A stretch of DNA of 64,000 bases. Source: Desulfobacter sp. GTDB lineage: Bacteria; Desulfobacterota; Desulfobacteria; Desulfobacterales; Desulfobacteraceae. The stretch is from NCBI GenBank assembly GCA_028768525.1, contig CP054837.1, forward strand, positions 2,152,001 to 2,216,000. The letters are read 5' to 3'. Of the stretch, positions 34,604 to 43,883 are shown one piece after another (position 1 is the stretch's first letter; each line of letters starts with the position of its first letter). The notes below the pieces were generated by a model. The model had not been told where the DNA came from and made no database searches. It was given only the letters and a program-made list of their open reading frames with translations. The position numbers and the translations under genes are program-made.

Positions 34604-34632
34604 TTGAATTCATTCAGAATCACTGATACAAT
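34604..34632 (+). promoter_or_regulatory. Promoter of the flagellin gene with palindrome over the -10
   Basis: TTGAAT (34604-34609), 17-bp spacer and TACAAT (34627-34632). The -10 sits inside an inverted repeat CTGATA-CAA-TATCAG (34624-34638), which could be an operator. It does not look like a sigma-28 flagellar promoter, which would be expected for flagellin. Confidence 0.55.
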
Positions 34633-34674
34633 ATCAGGTGATTCATCGAGAATGATATGAAGCAAGGAGGGATC

Positions 34675-35475
34675 ATGGCTTTAAATATAACCGGCAACAG
34701 CGCCGCACTCATCGCCCTTGGCCAGGCAGGGAAAGCCAACAGCGCCTTAACCAACACCCTTGAACGCATTGCCACGGGCAAACGGATCAACTCCGCATCG
34801 GACGATGCCTCGGCAATGGCCATCGCAGACCGTCTCAAAAGCCAATCCCTGGCCGCCGAACAGCAGATCGAAAATGCAAATGCCAGCATCGCCATCGCCC
34901 AGGTTGCCGACGGTGCCCTGGGGCAGATGTCAGATATCCTTCAGGATATCCGGACCAAAACCATTGCCGCCGGAAACGGGGCCCAGTCGGCAGAGAGTCT
35001 GGCTGCCATTCAGTCGGAGATAAACGGTTCCCTTGGCGCCCTCAATGATATTGTATCCAACACCTCTTACAACGGGCAGACGCTTCTGGACGGCAGTTTC
35101 AGCACAGCGGGGCTCTCCATCGGCTCCGCTGCCCCGTCCCAGCTGGGATCAGGGGAAACCGGCATGCTCTCAAACATTGATATCACCACAGCCGAGGGCG
35201 CCCAGAACGCCTTGGGAACGGTGGACCAGGCCCTGACGCAGCTTAACAGAATCCGGTCTGATGTAGGGTCCAGCCAGAACCAGTCACTTTCTGAAATCGA
35301 AGTCCTCTCCACCAGCCGGGTCAACCTGATTTCAGCAGAATCCCAGATCCGGGATTCAGACCTGGCAGAGGAGTCAATTGAACTCAGCCGGAATCAACTG
35401 CTGCGCCAGGCGGCCACCTATGCGTTGAACCATGCCAATGATTCAACCCAGCAGATCGTAGACCTTCTCGGATAA
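34675..35475 (+). CDS. Flagellin-family protein (short)
   Basis: 266 residues from the ATG at 34675, six codons after an upstream ATG, because AAGGAGGG lies just before it. The N-terminal helix (ERIATGKRINSASDDASAMAIAD) and C-terminal helix (ESQIRDSDLAEESIELSRNQLLRQAATYAL) that pack the filament core are both present. The centre is short, so the exposed D2/D3 domains are small or missing. It may build a minor filament, a glycosylated filament or a surface sheath. It stands alone, 19 bp from the convergent sigma-54 regulator, without other flagellar genes. Confidence 0.9.
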   Translation: MALNITGNSAALIALGQAGKANSALTNTLERIATGKRINSASDDASAMAIADRLKSQSLAAEQQIENANASIAIAQVADGALGQMSDILQDIRTKTIAAGNGAQSAESLAAIQSEINGSLGALNDIVSNTSYNGQTLLDGSFSTAGLSIGSAAPSQLGSGETGMLSNIDITTAEGAQNALGTVDQALTQLNRIRSDVGSSQNQSLSEIEVLSTSRVNLISAESQIRDSDLAEESIELSRNQLLRQAATYALNHANDSTQQIVDLLG

Positions 35476-35494
35476 CTCAAAGCGCCTGGGGGTA

Positions 35495-37033
35495 TCAGGG
35501 GCGGTCCCTGCGGATGTTCAGTTTCCGCATCCTGGAGGCAAATGTCGACCGGTTGATGCCCGACGCCCTGGCCGCCCATGTGATATTCCAATTGTATTTC
35601 TGCAACAGCGTATTTACATAGGCGCCTTCGAGTTCCGGCCAGGTCATGGCGGAGAGATCCATTAAAAATTCACTGTCCTCACCGTGTATCATCTCTGCGA
35701 GACCATCTCCTTCAGGGGCCTGCTCCCGGATGTGCTCCGGCAGGTTCTCCGGTCCGATTGCCTCCCCCGGGGCCGTGACCATCAGATACCGCATCAGATT
35801 CTCCAATTCCCTGATATTGCCCGGCCAGGCATAGGACACCAGATACTGCATGGTGTCGGGGCCGACTTTCTTTTCAGGGACCTCCGCCTTCATGGCCTCC
35901 TTGGCCAGAAAATGCTTCACCAGAAGGGGCACATCCTCCCGCCGCTCCCGCAGGGGGGGCAGATGAACCGGAAGTACGGAGAGCCGGTAATAGAGGTCCT
36001 GGCGGAATGAATTCTCATGGATCATCTGCTTTATATCTTTATTGGTGGCGGCGATAATCCTGACGTCCACATGCTTGATCCGGTTGGATCCAAGGGGTTT
36101 GATCTCATTTTTCTGGAGCACCCTCAGCAATGCGGCCTGGGTACTCATGGGCATGTCACCGATCTCATCGAGGAAAACAGTGCCCTTGTCCGCCGCCTCA
36201 AACAGCCCGGCCCTTGAACGGGTGGCCCCGGTAAAGGCCCCCTTCTCATACCCGAACAATTCGCTTTCCAGCAGCGTTTCCGGGATGGCAGAGCAATTCT
36301 GAACCAGAAAAGGCTTATCCGCCCGGCTGCTGCCCATGTGTACCTTTTCCGCCACCAACTCCTTACCCGTGCCGCTTTCACCGGTAATCAGAACGTTAAA
36401 CTCCGTATCTGCATAGCTGTTCACCAGGGCCATGCTTTTATGAAACGGCTTGCTCTGACCGATAATGGCATTTTCCTTTTTGACCTTTGAGAGTACTGAT
36501 TTGAAATGAAGGGCTTTTTTCCGCTCAGCAGAATAGAGAACGGCGTTGCTCATGGCAATGGAGCAGATGTCCACAAGATTTTGAAGGGGCTCCAGGTAGG
36601 CCGTATCCAGATTGAGAGCGGTTCTGTCACAGGAGGTGTCAATCACCTGAACCGCCCCGTACACCTCTTTTTCCATTAGGATCAGGGGGAAGCAAAGGAT
36701 CTGGCTGCTTTTCACCGAAAAATTTTCCTCGACCTCCCGGTTGTGGCGCAGGTCACTCCCGGTTTCCGCAATGGTCATCTTCCCATTTTCGATAACCCAG
36801 CCCACCACCGAAGGCTGGTCCGCCTCCAGTACCACCCCTTTGATATGTTCGCTCTCGGCGCCGGCGGCCTCCACGCAGACGTAGGTCTGGTCTTTTTTTA
36901 TCCAGATGGATCCCCGCCGGACATTCTGAATCTTCAACAGGGCATTTAAAAATTTTTTCTGCAGGGCATCGGGGTCAAGCTCCTTGAACAATTCATATTC
37001 CTGCCGGGCCTGACCTTTGCCGTCATGGGTCAT
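35495..37033 (-). CDS. GAF-domain sigma-54-dependent transcriptional activator
   Basis: 512 residues. An N-terminal GAF domain (about 30-180) is followed by an AAA+ domain with Walker A GESGTGKELVAEK, the sigma-54 contact loop GYEKGAFTGATRSRAG, Walker B GTVFLDEIG and arginine fingers, and a Fis-type helix-turn-helix at the end (AARASGINRSTFASRMRKL). It activates sigma-54 RNA polymerase on signals read by the GAF domain. It faces the PilZ-like gene at 37.2 kb with about 200 bp between. The GAF ligand is unknown. Confidence 0.93.
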   Translation of the reverse strand: MTHDGKGQARQEYELFKELDPDALQKKFLNALLKIQNVRRGSIWIKKDQTYVCVEAAGAESEHIKGVVLEADQPSVVGWVIENGKMTIAETGSDLRHNREVEENFSVKSSQILCFPLILMEKEVYGAVQVIDTSCDRTALNLDTAYLEPLQNLVDICSIAMSNAVLYSAERKKALHFKSVLSKVKKENAIIGQSKPFHKSMALVNSYADTEFNVLITGESGTGKELVAEKVHMGSSRADKPFLVQNCSAIPETLLESELFGYEKGAFTGATRSRAGLFEAADKGTVFLDEIGDMPMSTQAALLRVLQKNEIKPLGSNRIKHVDVRIIAATNKDIKQMIHENSFRQDLYYRLSVLPVHLPPLRERREDVPLLVKHFLAKEAMKAEVPEKKVGPDTMQYLVSYAWPGNIRELENLMRYLMVTAPGEAIGPENLPEHIREQAPEGDGLAEMIHGEDSEFLMDLSAMTWPELEGAYVNTLLQKYNWNITWAARASGINRSTFASRMRKLNIRRDRP

Positions 37034-37175
37034 GGGAACCCCCTGTTACTCACAATTATTAATTAAATTTAACCAGTGGCGATCTAAATATAAACACAGC
37101 GCAGGTAATAATCCAACGATATTTAATCATCCTACTATATAGGCTTTTAAGCATTCCATCAAATTGATTTTAGCG

Positions 37176-37191
37176 TTGGCACAAAAAATGA
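37176..37191 (+). promoter_or_regulatory. Weak sigma-54-like promoter match
   Basis: TTGGCAC at 37176-37182 has the -24 GG, and TG at 37189-37190 has the -12 G at the correct 12-base spacing, but the -12 C is A. It lies about 50 bp before the PilZ-like gene and next to a sigma-54 activator, which makes it worth noting only as a candidate. Confidence 0.3.
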
Positions 37192-37235
37192 ATTATGATA
37201 TTTCGGTTAATAAATATAATATAAAAAGGGACTCA

Positions 37236-37727
37236 ATGGAAAACCGGGTAAAAATAACACCACTTGAAACAGCCAGACTCACCTGCCCCCAATGTGAACG
37301 GAGCAAAACCCTTCAGCTTTCCGAATACAAGCTGACCAAGCGGTTCACCCGCGTAAAATATACCTGCAACTGCGGGGAGACTTTTGTGACGACCATTGAA
37401 AGCCGCGCAGGACAAAAAAAAGATATCCGCCTGGCCGGAACATTTACCCTCAAGGGAAAAACCGGAAAAACTCTGGGCACCGGCCGCATGGTCATTACCC
37501 GGATGACGGCGGAAGGCCTGACCATGAGACTGGATACGGAAACCAAGGTCCCTGCCCGCAGTTTCCTTGAAGTGGAGTTCGTTTTGGACGATGCCATGCA
37601 GTCTGTGGTGACAAAAAAAGTTCGGGCCGTCGCCAAAAATCGCCATTTTCTGACTGCCGAGTTCACTTCGACAAAACATCTGGACAACCTTGGGCCCTAT
37701 CTTTATTTTAACAAACTCAACGAATAA
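37236..37727 (+). CDS. PilZ-like domain protein with zinc-ribbon-like N terminus
   Basis: 163 residues from the ATG at 37236, with AAAGGGA before it. An N-terminal CPQC and CNCG pair (about residues 15-50) form a four-cysteine zinc-binding unit. The C-terminal half, with KDIRLAGTF, ITRMTAEGLTMRLDT and a final LGPYLYF, resembles PilZ domains that bind cyclic di-GMP, although the first Arg-rich motif is not textbook. Its divergent neighbour is a GAF/sigma-54 activator; its convergent neighbour is priA, 17 bp away. Function is inferred. Confidence 0.6.
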   Translation: MENRVKITPLETARLTCPQCERSKTLQLSEYKLTKRFTRVKYTCNCGETFVTTIESRAGQKKDIRLAGTFTLKGKTGKTLGTGRMVITRMTAEGLTMRLDTETKVPARSFLEVEFVLDDAMQSVVTKKVRAVAKNRHFLTAEFTSTKHLDNLGPYLYFNKLNE

Positions 37728-37744
37728 AGGCCCTTCAGACACCA

Positions 37745-40177
37745 TCACATCAAAAAGTAAGGATCCACGTCAATTCCCACTGTCACCGACTTCACCCGGC
37801 TGATTTCCGGATCTTCGGCCATGGCCGACACCATTTGATTGATCTGGCGGGCAGAAATGCTTTTGATCAGGATCTGCCACCTGAATCTGGAAGATATTTT
37901 CTGGATCGCGGCTTCAATGGGCCCCAGGATCTGGGCCCGGGGATCGGCCGTGTTCATGCGGTTCAGCACCTGTGCCACCGTTTGGGCATGTGCGGCGGTC
38001 CGATGCTCATCCTTTCCTGAAATCTTCAACTGAATCATCCGGGTAAAGGGGGGATACATCAAGGCTTTCCGGAAGGGGGACTCCTGGTTGAAAAATTCCA
38101 GGTAATCCTGTTTCCTGGAAGCTTCAATGGTAAAGTGGTCCGGATTATAGGTCTGCATGATCACCCTGCCCGGCTCTTTTCCCCTGCCGGCCCGCCCCGC
38201 CACCTGGGCCAGAAGCTGGAAAGTCCGTTCCGAGGCCCTGAAATCCGGCAGGCTCAGCGACAGGTCGGCGCAAATCACCCCCACCAGGGTAATGGCGGGA
38301 AAATCATGGCCCTTGGCCAGCATTTGGGTCCCCACAATAATATCCACATTCCGGTTACGGACCTGGCGCAGCAGCTTTAAGGCACTGCCCTTTTTGGCGG
38401 TGGAATCCTGGTCCATCCGGGCCAGCCGGGCATCGGGGAAAAGGGTTTTCAGCATGGTTTCAACCTTTTCCGTACCGAATCCGAAATTCTTCATTTTGCC
38501 TGTTTTGCACTCCGGGCACCGCACATCACCGGCAACGCTGTGGCCGCAGAGATGACATTTATAATAATCCGCCCCCTTGTGAAAGGTCATGGTCACATCG
38601 CAATAGGGGCAGTTCAGGGTCTTGCCGCAGGACCCGCAGGCCGGAAAGGTTGCAAATCCCCGTCGGTTGAGAAAAATCAACGCCTGATTTCCCTTTTCCA
38701 GGCAGGTCCGGATCGCCCGTCCCAGTTCAGGAGTGATGATCCGGTCGGTGCCGTAGACATCCTTGTACTTTTTCATGTCCACCAGGGTAATCTCCGGCAG
38801 GGGGTTGTCATTCACCCGCTTTGTCAGCTCAAGCTGCCTGAATTTGCCGGCAACCACGTTCCGATAAGACTGCACCGACGGGGTGGCCGACCCCAGTACC
38901 GCCGGGCAGTTGTGCATCTTGGCCCTGACCACGGCCAGGTCCCTGGCATTGTAGCGCAGCCCCGACTCCTGTTTGTATGAACTGTCATGCTCCTCATCCA
39001 CGATGATGATTCCAATTTTTTTCAAGGGGGCAAACAGGGCCGACCGGGCGCCGATGACGACATTCACCTTTTCCAATGCGATGCGCCGCCACTGGTCCAG
39101 GCGTTCCCCCTGGGTGAGCATGGAATGAATCACCGCTATTTTTTCCCCGAACCGGGCCCTAAACCGCCGCTCGGTCTGGGAGATCAGGGCGATTTCCGGC
39201 ACCATGATAATGGCGCCCAGCCCGCTTTCCAGTGCATCTGCCGCCAGCCGCATATATACTTCTGTTTTGCCCGAACCCGTGACCCCGGTGAGCAGATAGG
39301 GAATAAACCCCTGGCTTCGGTTCTCCCGGACCTGCGCCACCAGGGCGGCCTGCTCTGTTGTCAATTGAGGCGGCGTATCCGGCTCCACCGGATCCCCCAG
39401 GGGATCACGGAAGACCCGCCGTTCAACGATGGAAAGATATCCGGATTCGGCCAGGGGTTTTATCAGCCGGGGCGCGCTGGGCACCTTGGCCTTTAAACCG
39501 GTGAGGGAAATCTCACCCGCCTCCCGGACAATGGCAAGGATTTCGGTCCGCTTCTTTGACATGGTAATGGATGTAGTGGGCAATGCCGCTGAAATAGAAA
39601 TGAATTTCTCTTTTTTTATTCCGGCACTTTCCTTTTTCAGCACCGCCGAAACAACAATAAAATCCTTTTTTTCCATCCGCCGGACCAGGGCCGGTTCAAC
39701 ACTTTTTACAAGGGATTTGAGGGCACATCCCTCTTTTCGGCAGACCTGCTCCATCAACGGGATTTCTTCATCGGCCAATTTGCCTTCGGCCATGGCGCAG
39801 CGCCCCTTATCCGTCACAAAGACCCAGGAAATATCCTTCTGCTCCAGCCCCTTGGGCAGGGCGGTTTTAATGGTGTCGCCCAGGGGATGGATGTAGTAAT
39901 CCGCCACCCATTTGAAAAAGGGGATATCAGTTTCGGGAAACAGGGGGTGGTCATCCAGAAGGGAAATAATATCCCGGGCCTTATAAGGTCCGCTGTCTGC
40001 CTGTTCCCCGAGAATATATCCGGTCACCCGCCGCCGGCCGAAGGGGACCAGTACCCGCATCCCAAGGCAGGCCTGGTCCCGGAACTTTTCAGGGATACTG
40101 TAAACAAAGGTGCCCCGCACAGGAAGCGTCACTCCGACCTCTATAAAATCTGAATTCACCATGGGCCTATTGTGCAT
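37745..40177 (-). CDS. priA: Primosomal protein N' (replication restart helicase PriA)
   Basis: 810 residues, a full PriA. The N-terminal DNA-binding domain (PVRGTFVYSIP), Walker A GVTGSGKTEVYM, DEEHDSSYKQ (DEAH box) and two zinc-binding cysteine clusters (CGSCGKTLNCPYC and CHLCGHSVAGDVRCPEC) between helicase motifs IV and V are all visible, with VAGRAGRG as motif VI. It reloads DnaB on stalled forks. Either the first ATG or one five codons later could be the start; AGG lies close to the second. No primosome gene is next to it. Confidence 0.95.
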   Translation of the reverse strand: MHNRPMVNSDFIEVGVTLPVRGTFVYSIPEKFRDQACLGMRVLVPFGRRRVTGYILGEQADSGPYKARDIISLLDDHPLFPETDIPFFKWVADYYIHPLGDTIKTALPKGLEQKDISWVFVTDKGRCAMAEGKLADEEIPLMEQVCRKEGCALKSLVKSVEPALVRRMEKKDFIVVSAVLKKESAGIKKEKFISISAALPTTSITMSKKRTEILAIVREAGEISLTGLKAKVPSAPRLIKPLAESGYLSIVERRVFRDPLGDPVEPDTPPQLTTEQAALVAQVRENRSQGFIPYLLTGVTGSGKTEVYMRLAADALESGLGAIIMVPEIALISQTERRFRARFGEKIAVIHSMLTQGERLDQWRRIALEKVNVVIGARSALFAPLKKIGIIIVDEEHDSSYKQESGLRYNARDLAVVRAKMHNCPAVLGSATPSVQSYRNVVAGKFRQLELTKRVNDNPLPEITLVDMKKYKDVYGTDRIITPELGRAIRTCLEKGNQALIFLNRRGFATFPACGSCGKTLNCPYCDVTMTFHKGADYYKCHLCGHSVAGDVRCPECKTGKMKNFGFGTEKVETMLKTLFPDARLARMDQDSTAKKGSALKLLRQVRNRNVDIIVGTQMLAKGHDFPAITLVGVICADLSLSLPDFRASERTFQLLAQVAGRAGRGKEPGRVIMQTYNPDHFTIEASRKQDYLEFFNQESPFRKALMYPPFTRMIQLKISGKDEHRTAAHAQTVAQVLNRMNTADPRAQILGPIEAAIQKISSRFRWQILIKSISARQINQMVSAMAEDPEISRVKSVTVGIDVDPYFLM

Positions 40178-40345
40178 AAATTAAACATAATTTCAAATAC
40201 TGTTTTTCTCCGGCCCCGGAGGAGATACCAGGCGCGTCTCTGATGACGGCGGATGCCCTGGCGCGGCAGGCAGGGGTGTCACCCAGGGCAGGGACACTTG
40301 CCGGCATGGCTTTTATTAAGGCTGTAGCCTCAACCGCCGAATACT
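40178..40345. other. Intergenic stretch without a gene
   Basis: About 170 bp between priA and the secreted hydrolase. A leftward frame of 60 codons crosses it but it has no ribosome site and reads as low-complexity Ala/Ser sequence, so I do not call a gene. No terminator is seen. Confidence 0.4.
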
Positions 40346-41038
40346 TCAATACTGGTTATTGATCCATGTCGTCACAGGTGAGAGCCATATTTTGTCCGGA
40401 GTGAAAAAAAGCTTGTGCCCGTCAGCGCTCTCAAGAACGACTTCGGTATGGGAAAGGCCCTTGGCAGCCTTGGAGAATTCCGTGATGCAACTGCCTGCAA
40501 CGGTATCGGAAGCTGCGTATATAGAGAGTATCCTTCCTTTCAGGTTTGAGAAATCCGGATACATCTTATATTTTTGTATGCCTGCTATACCGCATCCCGC
40601 CATGATGACGTAATTGATTTTTTCATTCTTCAACTCCGAAGCCACGCAAAGCGCGATTACGCCCCCCTTTGAGTGTCCGGAAACCGTAATATTCCGGGAC
40701 GGTACGCCTGAATCAAGAAGTGAATTAATCTGCTGGGCAACTTTGGAACCATATTGGCAAGGTATGATTTTTCCCTTTCTCACCTCACTTATGACAACAA
40801 AGCCGCTATCCGAAAAAGCCTTCAGAATATCGTTGTACCTGCAATCGCCGTCAGGGCCTTTTTTTTCCACATAATAATTGTGAAGAAAAAAAAGATATCT
40901 GCCCTCGGGATCTATTTTTGTGGGAATATCGTAAGAAGCCTGCCCCGAGAACGCTATGGAGAGAATAGCCGGGGATAAAAATAAATGGAAAAAAAATACG
41001 GATAAAATAGCCGCACACAAAACTGATCTGTTTTTCAT
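40346..41038 (-). CDS. Secreted alpha/beta-hydrolase-like protein
   Basis: 230 residues with a signal peptide (about 1-33, ending near IAFSGQA). SGHSKGG (about residue 125) is a Ser nucleophile elbow of GxSxG form, an acid lies in AASDTVAGS, and SADGHKLFF gives a late His, so an exported esterase or lipase-like enzyme is likely. Base use is clearly more AT-rich and its codons differ from priA, which points to horizontal acquisition. It is a single gene in an otherwise gene-poor stretch; GGAGGAA precedes the ATG. Confidence 0.75.
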   Translation of the reverse strand: MKNRSVLCAAILSVFFFHLFLSPAILSIAFSGQASYDIPTKIDPEGRYLFFLHNYYVEKKGPDGDCRYNDILKAFSDSGFVVISEVRKGKIIPCQYGSKVAQQINSLLDSGVPSRNITVSGHSKGGVIALCVASELKNEKINYVIMAGCGIAGIQKYKMYPDFSNLKGRILSIYAASDTVAGSCITEFSKAAKGLSHTEVVLESADGHKLFFTPDKIWLSPVTTWINNQY

Positions 41039-41531
41039 TTTTCCTCCTTCATGCTTTGCTTAGGTTTCACCCCATCAAAAGCCTCGTTACACCGTTTCAA
41101 CCGAAATGAGGTTTAAAGACGTTACAAAAAGCACGGGAAATCCCCTAGGCAATGTCAGTCATCCGCAGGTTCTTTTGTATTAGGATGGAGTCCCGCCTTT
41201 TCCATCTTTTTTTCTGATCAATAAATGCTGAGGGGATTCACCCATGAATTCCTAAAAGATCCGAATGAAATGAAATTTTGAATGATGTCCTATCTGGCTC
41301 CACAGGTACTCATGTGACACACCTATCAAATCCTATAGATCATGTAAAGATAATCCCAAAATAGCAACATTCAAAGACCGGTGCTGAATTCGGGCGGGAG
41401 AATTCTCTTTGTTTTTATGGTCTGGCCCAGCATCGGGCCGGTGGCCATCATGTCATACACGAGAAGGACTCATAATCTGTTTTGCCTTTGTAGAACATGG
41501 ACGTTTACCCGGGTGCAGCCGGACAATTTTC
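41039..41531. other. Long AT-rich intergenic region
   Basis: About 490 bp between the secreted hydrolase and the upp promoter. Rightward frames reaching upp from 41409 lack a ribosome site until the real start. A GGCCCAGCATCGGGCC hairpin lies around 41423-41439, but no convincing RNA, repeat or protein could be recognised. Confidence 0.4.
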
Positions 41532-41560
41532 TTGACTAAAACGCCCATTTTCAATAATAT
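41532..41560 (+). promoter_or_regulatory. Promoter of upp-uraA
   Basis: TTGACT (41532-41537), 17-bp spacer and TAATAT (41555-41560). Initiation near 41567 leaves a leader of about 43 nt, too short for a long attenuator. AAGGAGG precedes the upp ATG. Confidence 0.65.
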
Positions 41561-41609
41561 TGGCGGGATATACCCAACAGCACAATTTGATAAAACAAGG
41601 AGGCATACT

Positions 41610-42236
41610 ATGGCTGTATACGTAGAGGAACACCCTCTGATTAAGCATAAACTGGGCATCATGAGAGAAAAAAACATCAGCACCAAGGACTTCCGGGAAC
41701 TGGCTTCGGAAGTGGCCCGGCTGCTGACCTATGAGGCCACCAAATCATTTGAGACCGAAAAAACCGTCATCGAAGGATGGGCCGGCAAAGTTGAAGTGGA
41801 AAAGATCAAGGGCAAAAAAATCACCATCGTTCCCATTCTCAGGGCAGGCCTGGGCATGATGGACGGGGTCATTGACCTTATCCCCTCTGCCAAGGTATCC
41901 GTTGTGGGCTTTTACAGGGATGAAGAAACCCTGAAACCGGTGCAGTATTATTTTAAAACCGCCAGCGCCCTGGAAGAGCGGACCGCCCTGATCGTGGACC
42001 CCATGCTGGCCACCGGCGGCACCCTCATCGCCACCATCGACCTGCTCAAGGAAGCGGGATGTAAAAAAATCATGGGACTCTTCCTTGTGGCTGCCCCCGA
42101 AGGCATTGCCAAGGTGGAAGAGAAACATCCTGATGTGGATATTTATACCGCCAGCGTGGATGAATGCCTCAATGAAGTCGGCTACATCCTGCCCGGCCTG
42201 GGTGATGCCGGCGATAAAATATTCGGTACCAAATAA
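41610..42236 (+). CDS. upp: Uracil phosphoribosyltransferase
   Basis: 208 residues from the ATG at 41610, with AAGGAGG upstream; the longer frame that reaches 41409 has no ribosome site. The PRPP-binding loop LIVDPMLATGGTLIATIDLL and the uracil-binding end SVDECLNEVGYILPGLGDAGDKIFGT are those of Upp. It makes UMP from uracil and PRPP. Its partner is the uracil permease 62 bp downstream, giving a two-gene pyrimidine salvage unit. Confidence 0.97.
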   Translation: MAVYVEEHPLIKHKLGIMREKNISTKDFRELASEVARLLTYEATKSFETEKTVIEGWAGKVEVEKIKGKKITIVPILRAGLGMMDGVIDLIPSAKVSVVGFYRDEETLKPVQYYFKTASALEERTALIVDPMLATGGTLIATIDLLKEAGCKKIMGLFLVAAPEGIAKVEEKHPDVDIYTASVDECLNEVGYILPGLGDAGDKIFGTK

Positions 42237-42298
42237 GCACCCACCGGATAATCCGGAGCTGATACAACACCAACCCAAACAGGAAAAGGAAAAAACTG

Positions 42299-43546
42299 AT
42301 GTCGCAGAATTCCCCCTCGTCAACCGACTACAACTTCCAGGTGAAAGACTGTTTCCTGGGTGCCCAGATGCTCTTTGTGGCCTTCGGCGCCCTTGTTCTG
42401 GTTCCCCTGCTCACCGGGCTCAACCCCAACGTGGCCCTGTTCACAGCCGGTCTTGGCACCATTGTCTTCCAGATCGTTACCCGGGGCAAGGTGCCGGTAT
42501 TTTTGGCCTCATCCTTTGCCTTTATCGCCCCCATCATCTACGGGGTGAAGACCTGGGGCATTCCCGGCACCATGTGCGGCCTGGCCGCCGCCGGCGTGGT
42601 GTATATCCTTTTAAGCCTTCTGGTCAGATGGCAGGGCAGCGACATTATCAAACGGGTCCTCCCGCCGGTGGTCACAGGGCCGGTCATCATGGTTATCGGG
42701 CTGATTCTGGCCCCGGTGGCCGTCCATATGACCATGGGAAAAACCGGAGACGGGGCCATTGTGCTTTTCCCCCAGGCCAAGGCAATGACCGTGGGACTCT
42801 CCGCCCTTGCCACCACCATCCTGGTCTCCATTCTGGGCAAAGGCATTTTAAGGCTCATTCCCATCCTCTGCGGCATCGCAGTGGGATATGTGCTTGCCCT
42901 GTGCTTCGGATTTGTTGATTTTGCTCCGGTGGGGAACGCCGCCTGGTTTGCCGTGCCGGATTTTGTCCTTCCCGAGTGGAACCTGGAGGCCATCTTTTAC
43001 GTGGTGCCCATTGCCATTGCACCGGCCATTGAGCATTTCGGCGATGTGGTGGCCATATCGGGGGTAACCGGCAAAGATTACCTCAAGGACCCCGGGGTTC
43101 AGAACACCATGCTGGGAGACGGCCTGGCCACCTCCCTGGCCTCCTTTTTGGGCGGTCCCCCGAACACCACTTACTCGGAGGTTACCGGCGCCGTTGCCCT
43201 GACCAAGATGTTCAACCCGGCCATCATGACCTGGGCGGCCATTGCTGCCATGCTCCTGGCTTTTGTCGGAAAGCTCGGTGCGCTGCTGCAAACCATCCCG
43301 GCACCGGTCATGGGCGGCATCATGCTGCTGCTTTTCGGTGCCATCATGGTGGTGGGCCTGAACACCCTGGTCAAATCCGGGGATGACCTCATGGAAGCCC
43401 GGAACCTTGCCATCGTTGCCCTGATCCTGATCTTCGGCATCGGCGGCATGAGTTTTTCCGCCGGCCAGTTCCAGCTCCAGGGCATCGGCCTTGCCGGCAT
43501 CCTTGGCGTCACCCTGAACCTGGTGCTGCCAAAATCAAGGGAATAA
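42299..43546 (+). CDS. uraA: Uracil/xanthine permease, NCS2 family
   Basis: 415 residues with about 14 membrane segments. It carries the NCS2 motif PAIEHFGDVVAISGVTG (substrate-binding Glu) and GLATSLASFLGGPPNTTYSEVTG. In the operon with upp it should import uracil by proton symport. Start ATG is 62 bp after the upp stop. A strong terminator follows 30 bp after the stop. Confidence 0.93.
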   Translation: MSQNSPSSTDYNFQVKDCFLGAQMLFVAFGALVLVPLLTGLNPNVALFTAGLGTIVFQIVTRGKVPVFLASSFAFIAPIIYGVKTWGIPGTMCGLAAAGVVYILLSLLVRWQGSDIIKRVLPPVVTGPVIMVIGLILAPVAVHMTMGKTGDGAIVLFPQAKAMTVGLSALATTILVSILGKGILRLIPILCGIAVGYVLALCFGFVDFAPVGNAAWFAVPDFVLPEWNLEAIFYVVPIAIAPAIEHFGDVVAISGVTGKDYLKDPGVQNTMLGDGLATSLASFLGGPPNTTYSEVTGAVALTKMFNPAIMTWAAIAAMLLAFVGKLGALLQTIPAPVMGGIMLLLFGAIMVVGLNTLVKSGDDLMEARNLAIVALILIFGIGGMSFSAGQFQLQGIGLAGILGVTLNLVLPKSRE

Positions 43547-43576
43547 CAAGGGTTCCCCAAATGGTTTAAACTAAAC

Positions 43577-43615
43577 ACATCCCCGGATACATTTTTATCC
43601 GGGGATGTTTTATTT
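43577..43615 (+). terminator. Terminator of upp-uraA
   Basis: ACATCCCCGGAT (43577-43588) pairs with ATCCGGGGATGT (43597-43608), loop ACATTTTT-like, then a T-rich run (TTTTATTTT). Confidence 0.85.
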
Positions 43616-43635
43616 TCAGCAGGAGGCTTTCTGTA

Positions 43636-43821
43636 ATGAACCAAATCGCTGAGATAAAAAAACGGATGGCCGAGCTTGAGACACGGATTAAAGAGACCCG
43701 GGACCGGCTCCCGGCCCATTCGGCCAAGCCCGGAATCATGATGGAGCTGATGGACTACGAAGACGAATACGAAGAACTCGCGGGCAAGTTGGCCGCCCTG
43801 AAAAAAAAAGACTCCCCATAA
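43636..43821 (+). CDS. Small coiled-coil protein
   Basis: 61 residues, strongly charged, with heptad-like hydrophobic spacing (IAEIKKRMAELETRIKETRDRL and DEYEELAGKLAALKKK), so a short coiled coil. A GGAGG site precedes the ATG. Not recognised; it stands between the upp-uraA terminator and an AraC regulator on the same strand. It may be a small scaffold or partner protein. Confidence 0.6.
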   Translation: MNQIAEIKKRMAELETRIKETRDRLPAHSAKPGIMMELMDYEDEYEELAGKLAALKKKDSP

Positions 43822-43883
43822 TATTTCAAAGGCCGCCGCAATTTTTTACAATACTTTTCCTGAAAACTTACTATAATTAAGGC

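Noticed and set aside
40167..40349. Leftward 60-codon frame between priA and the secreted hydrolase
   Set aside because: Low-complexity translation, no ribosome site, overlaps both neighbours.
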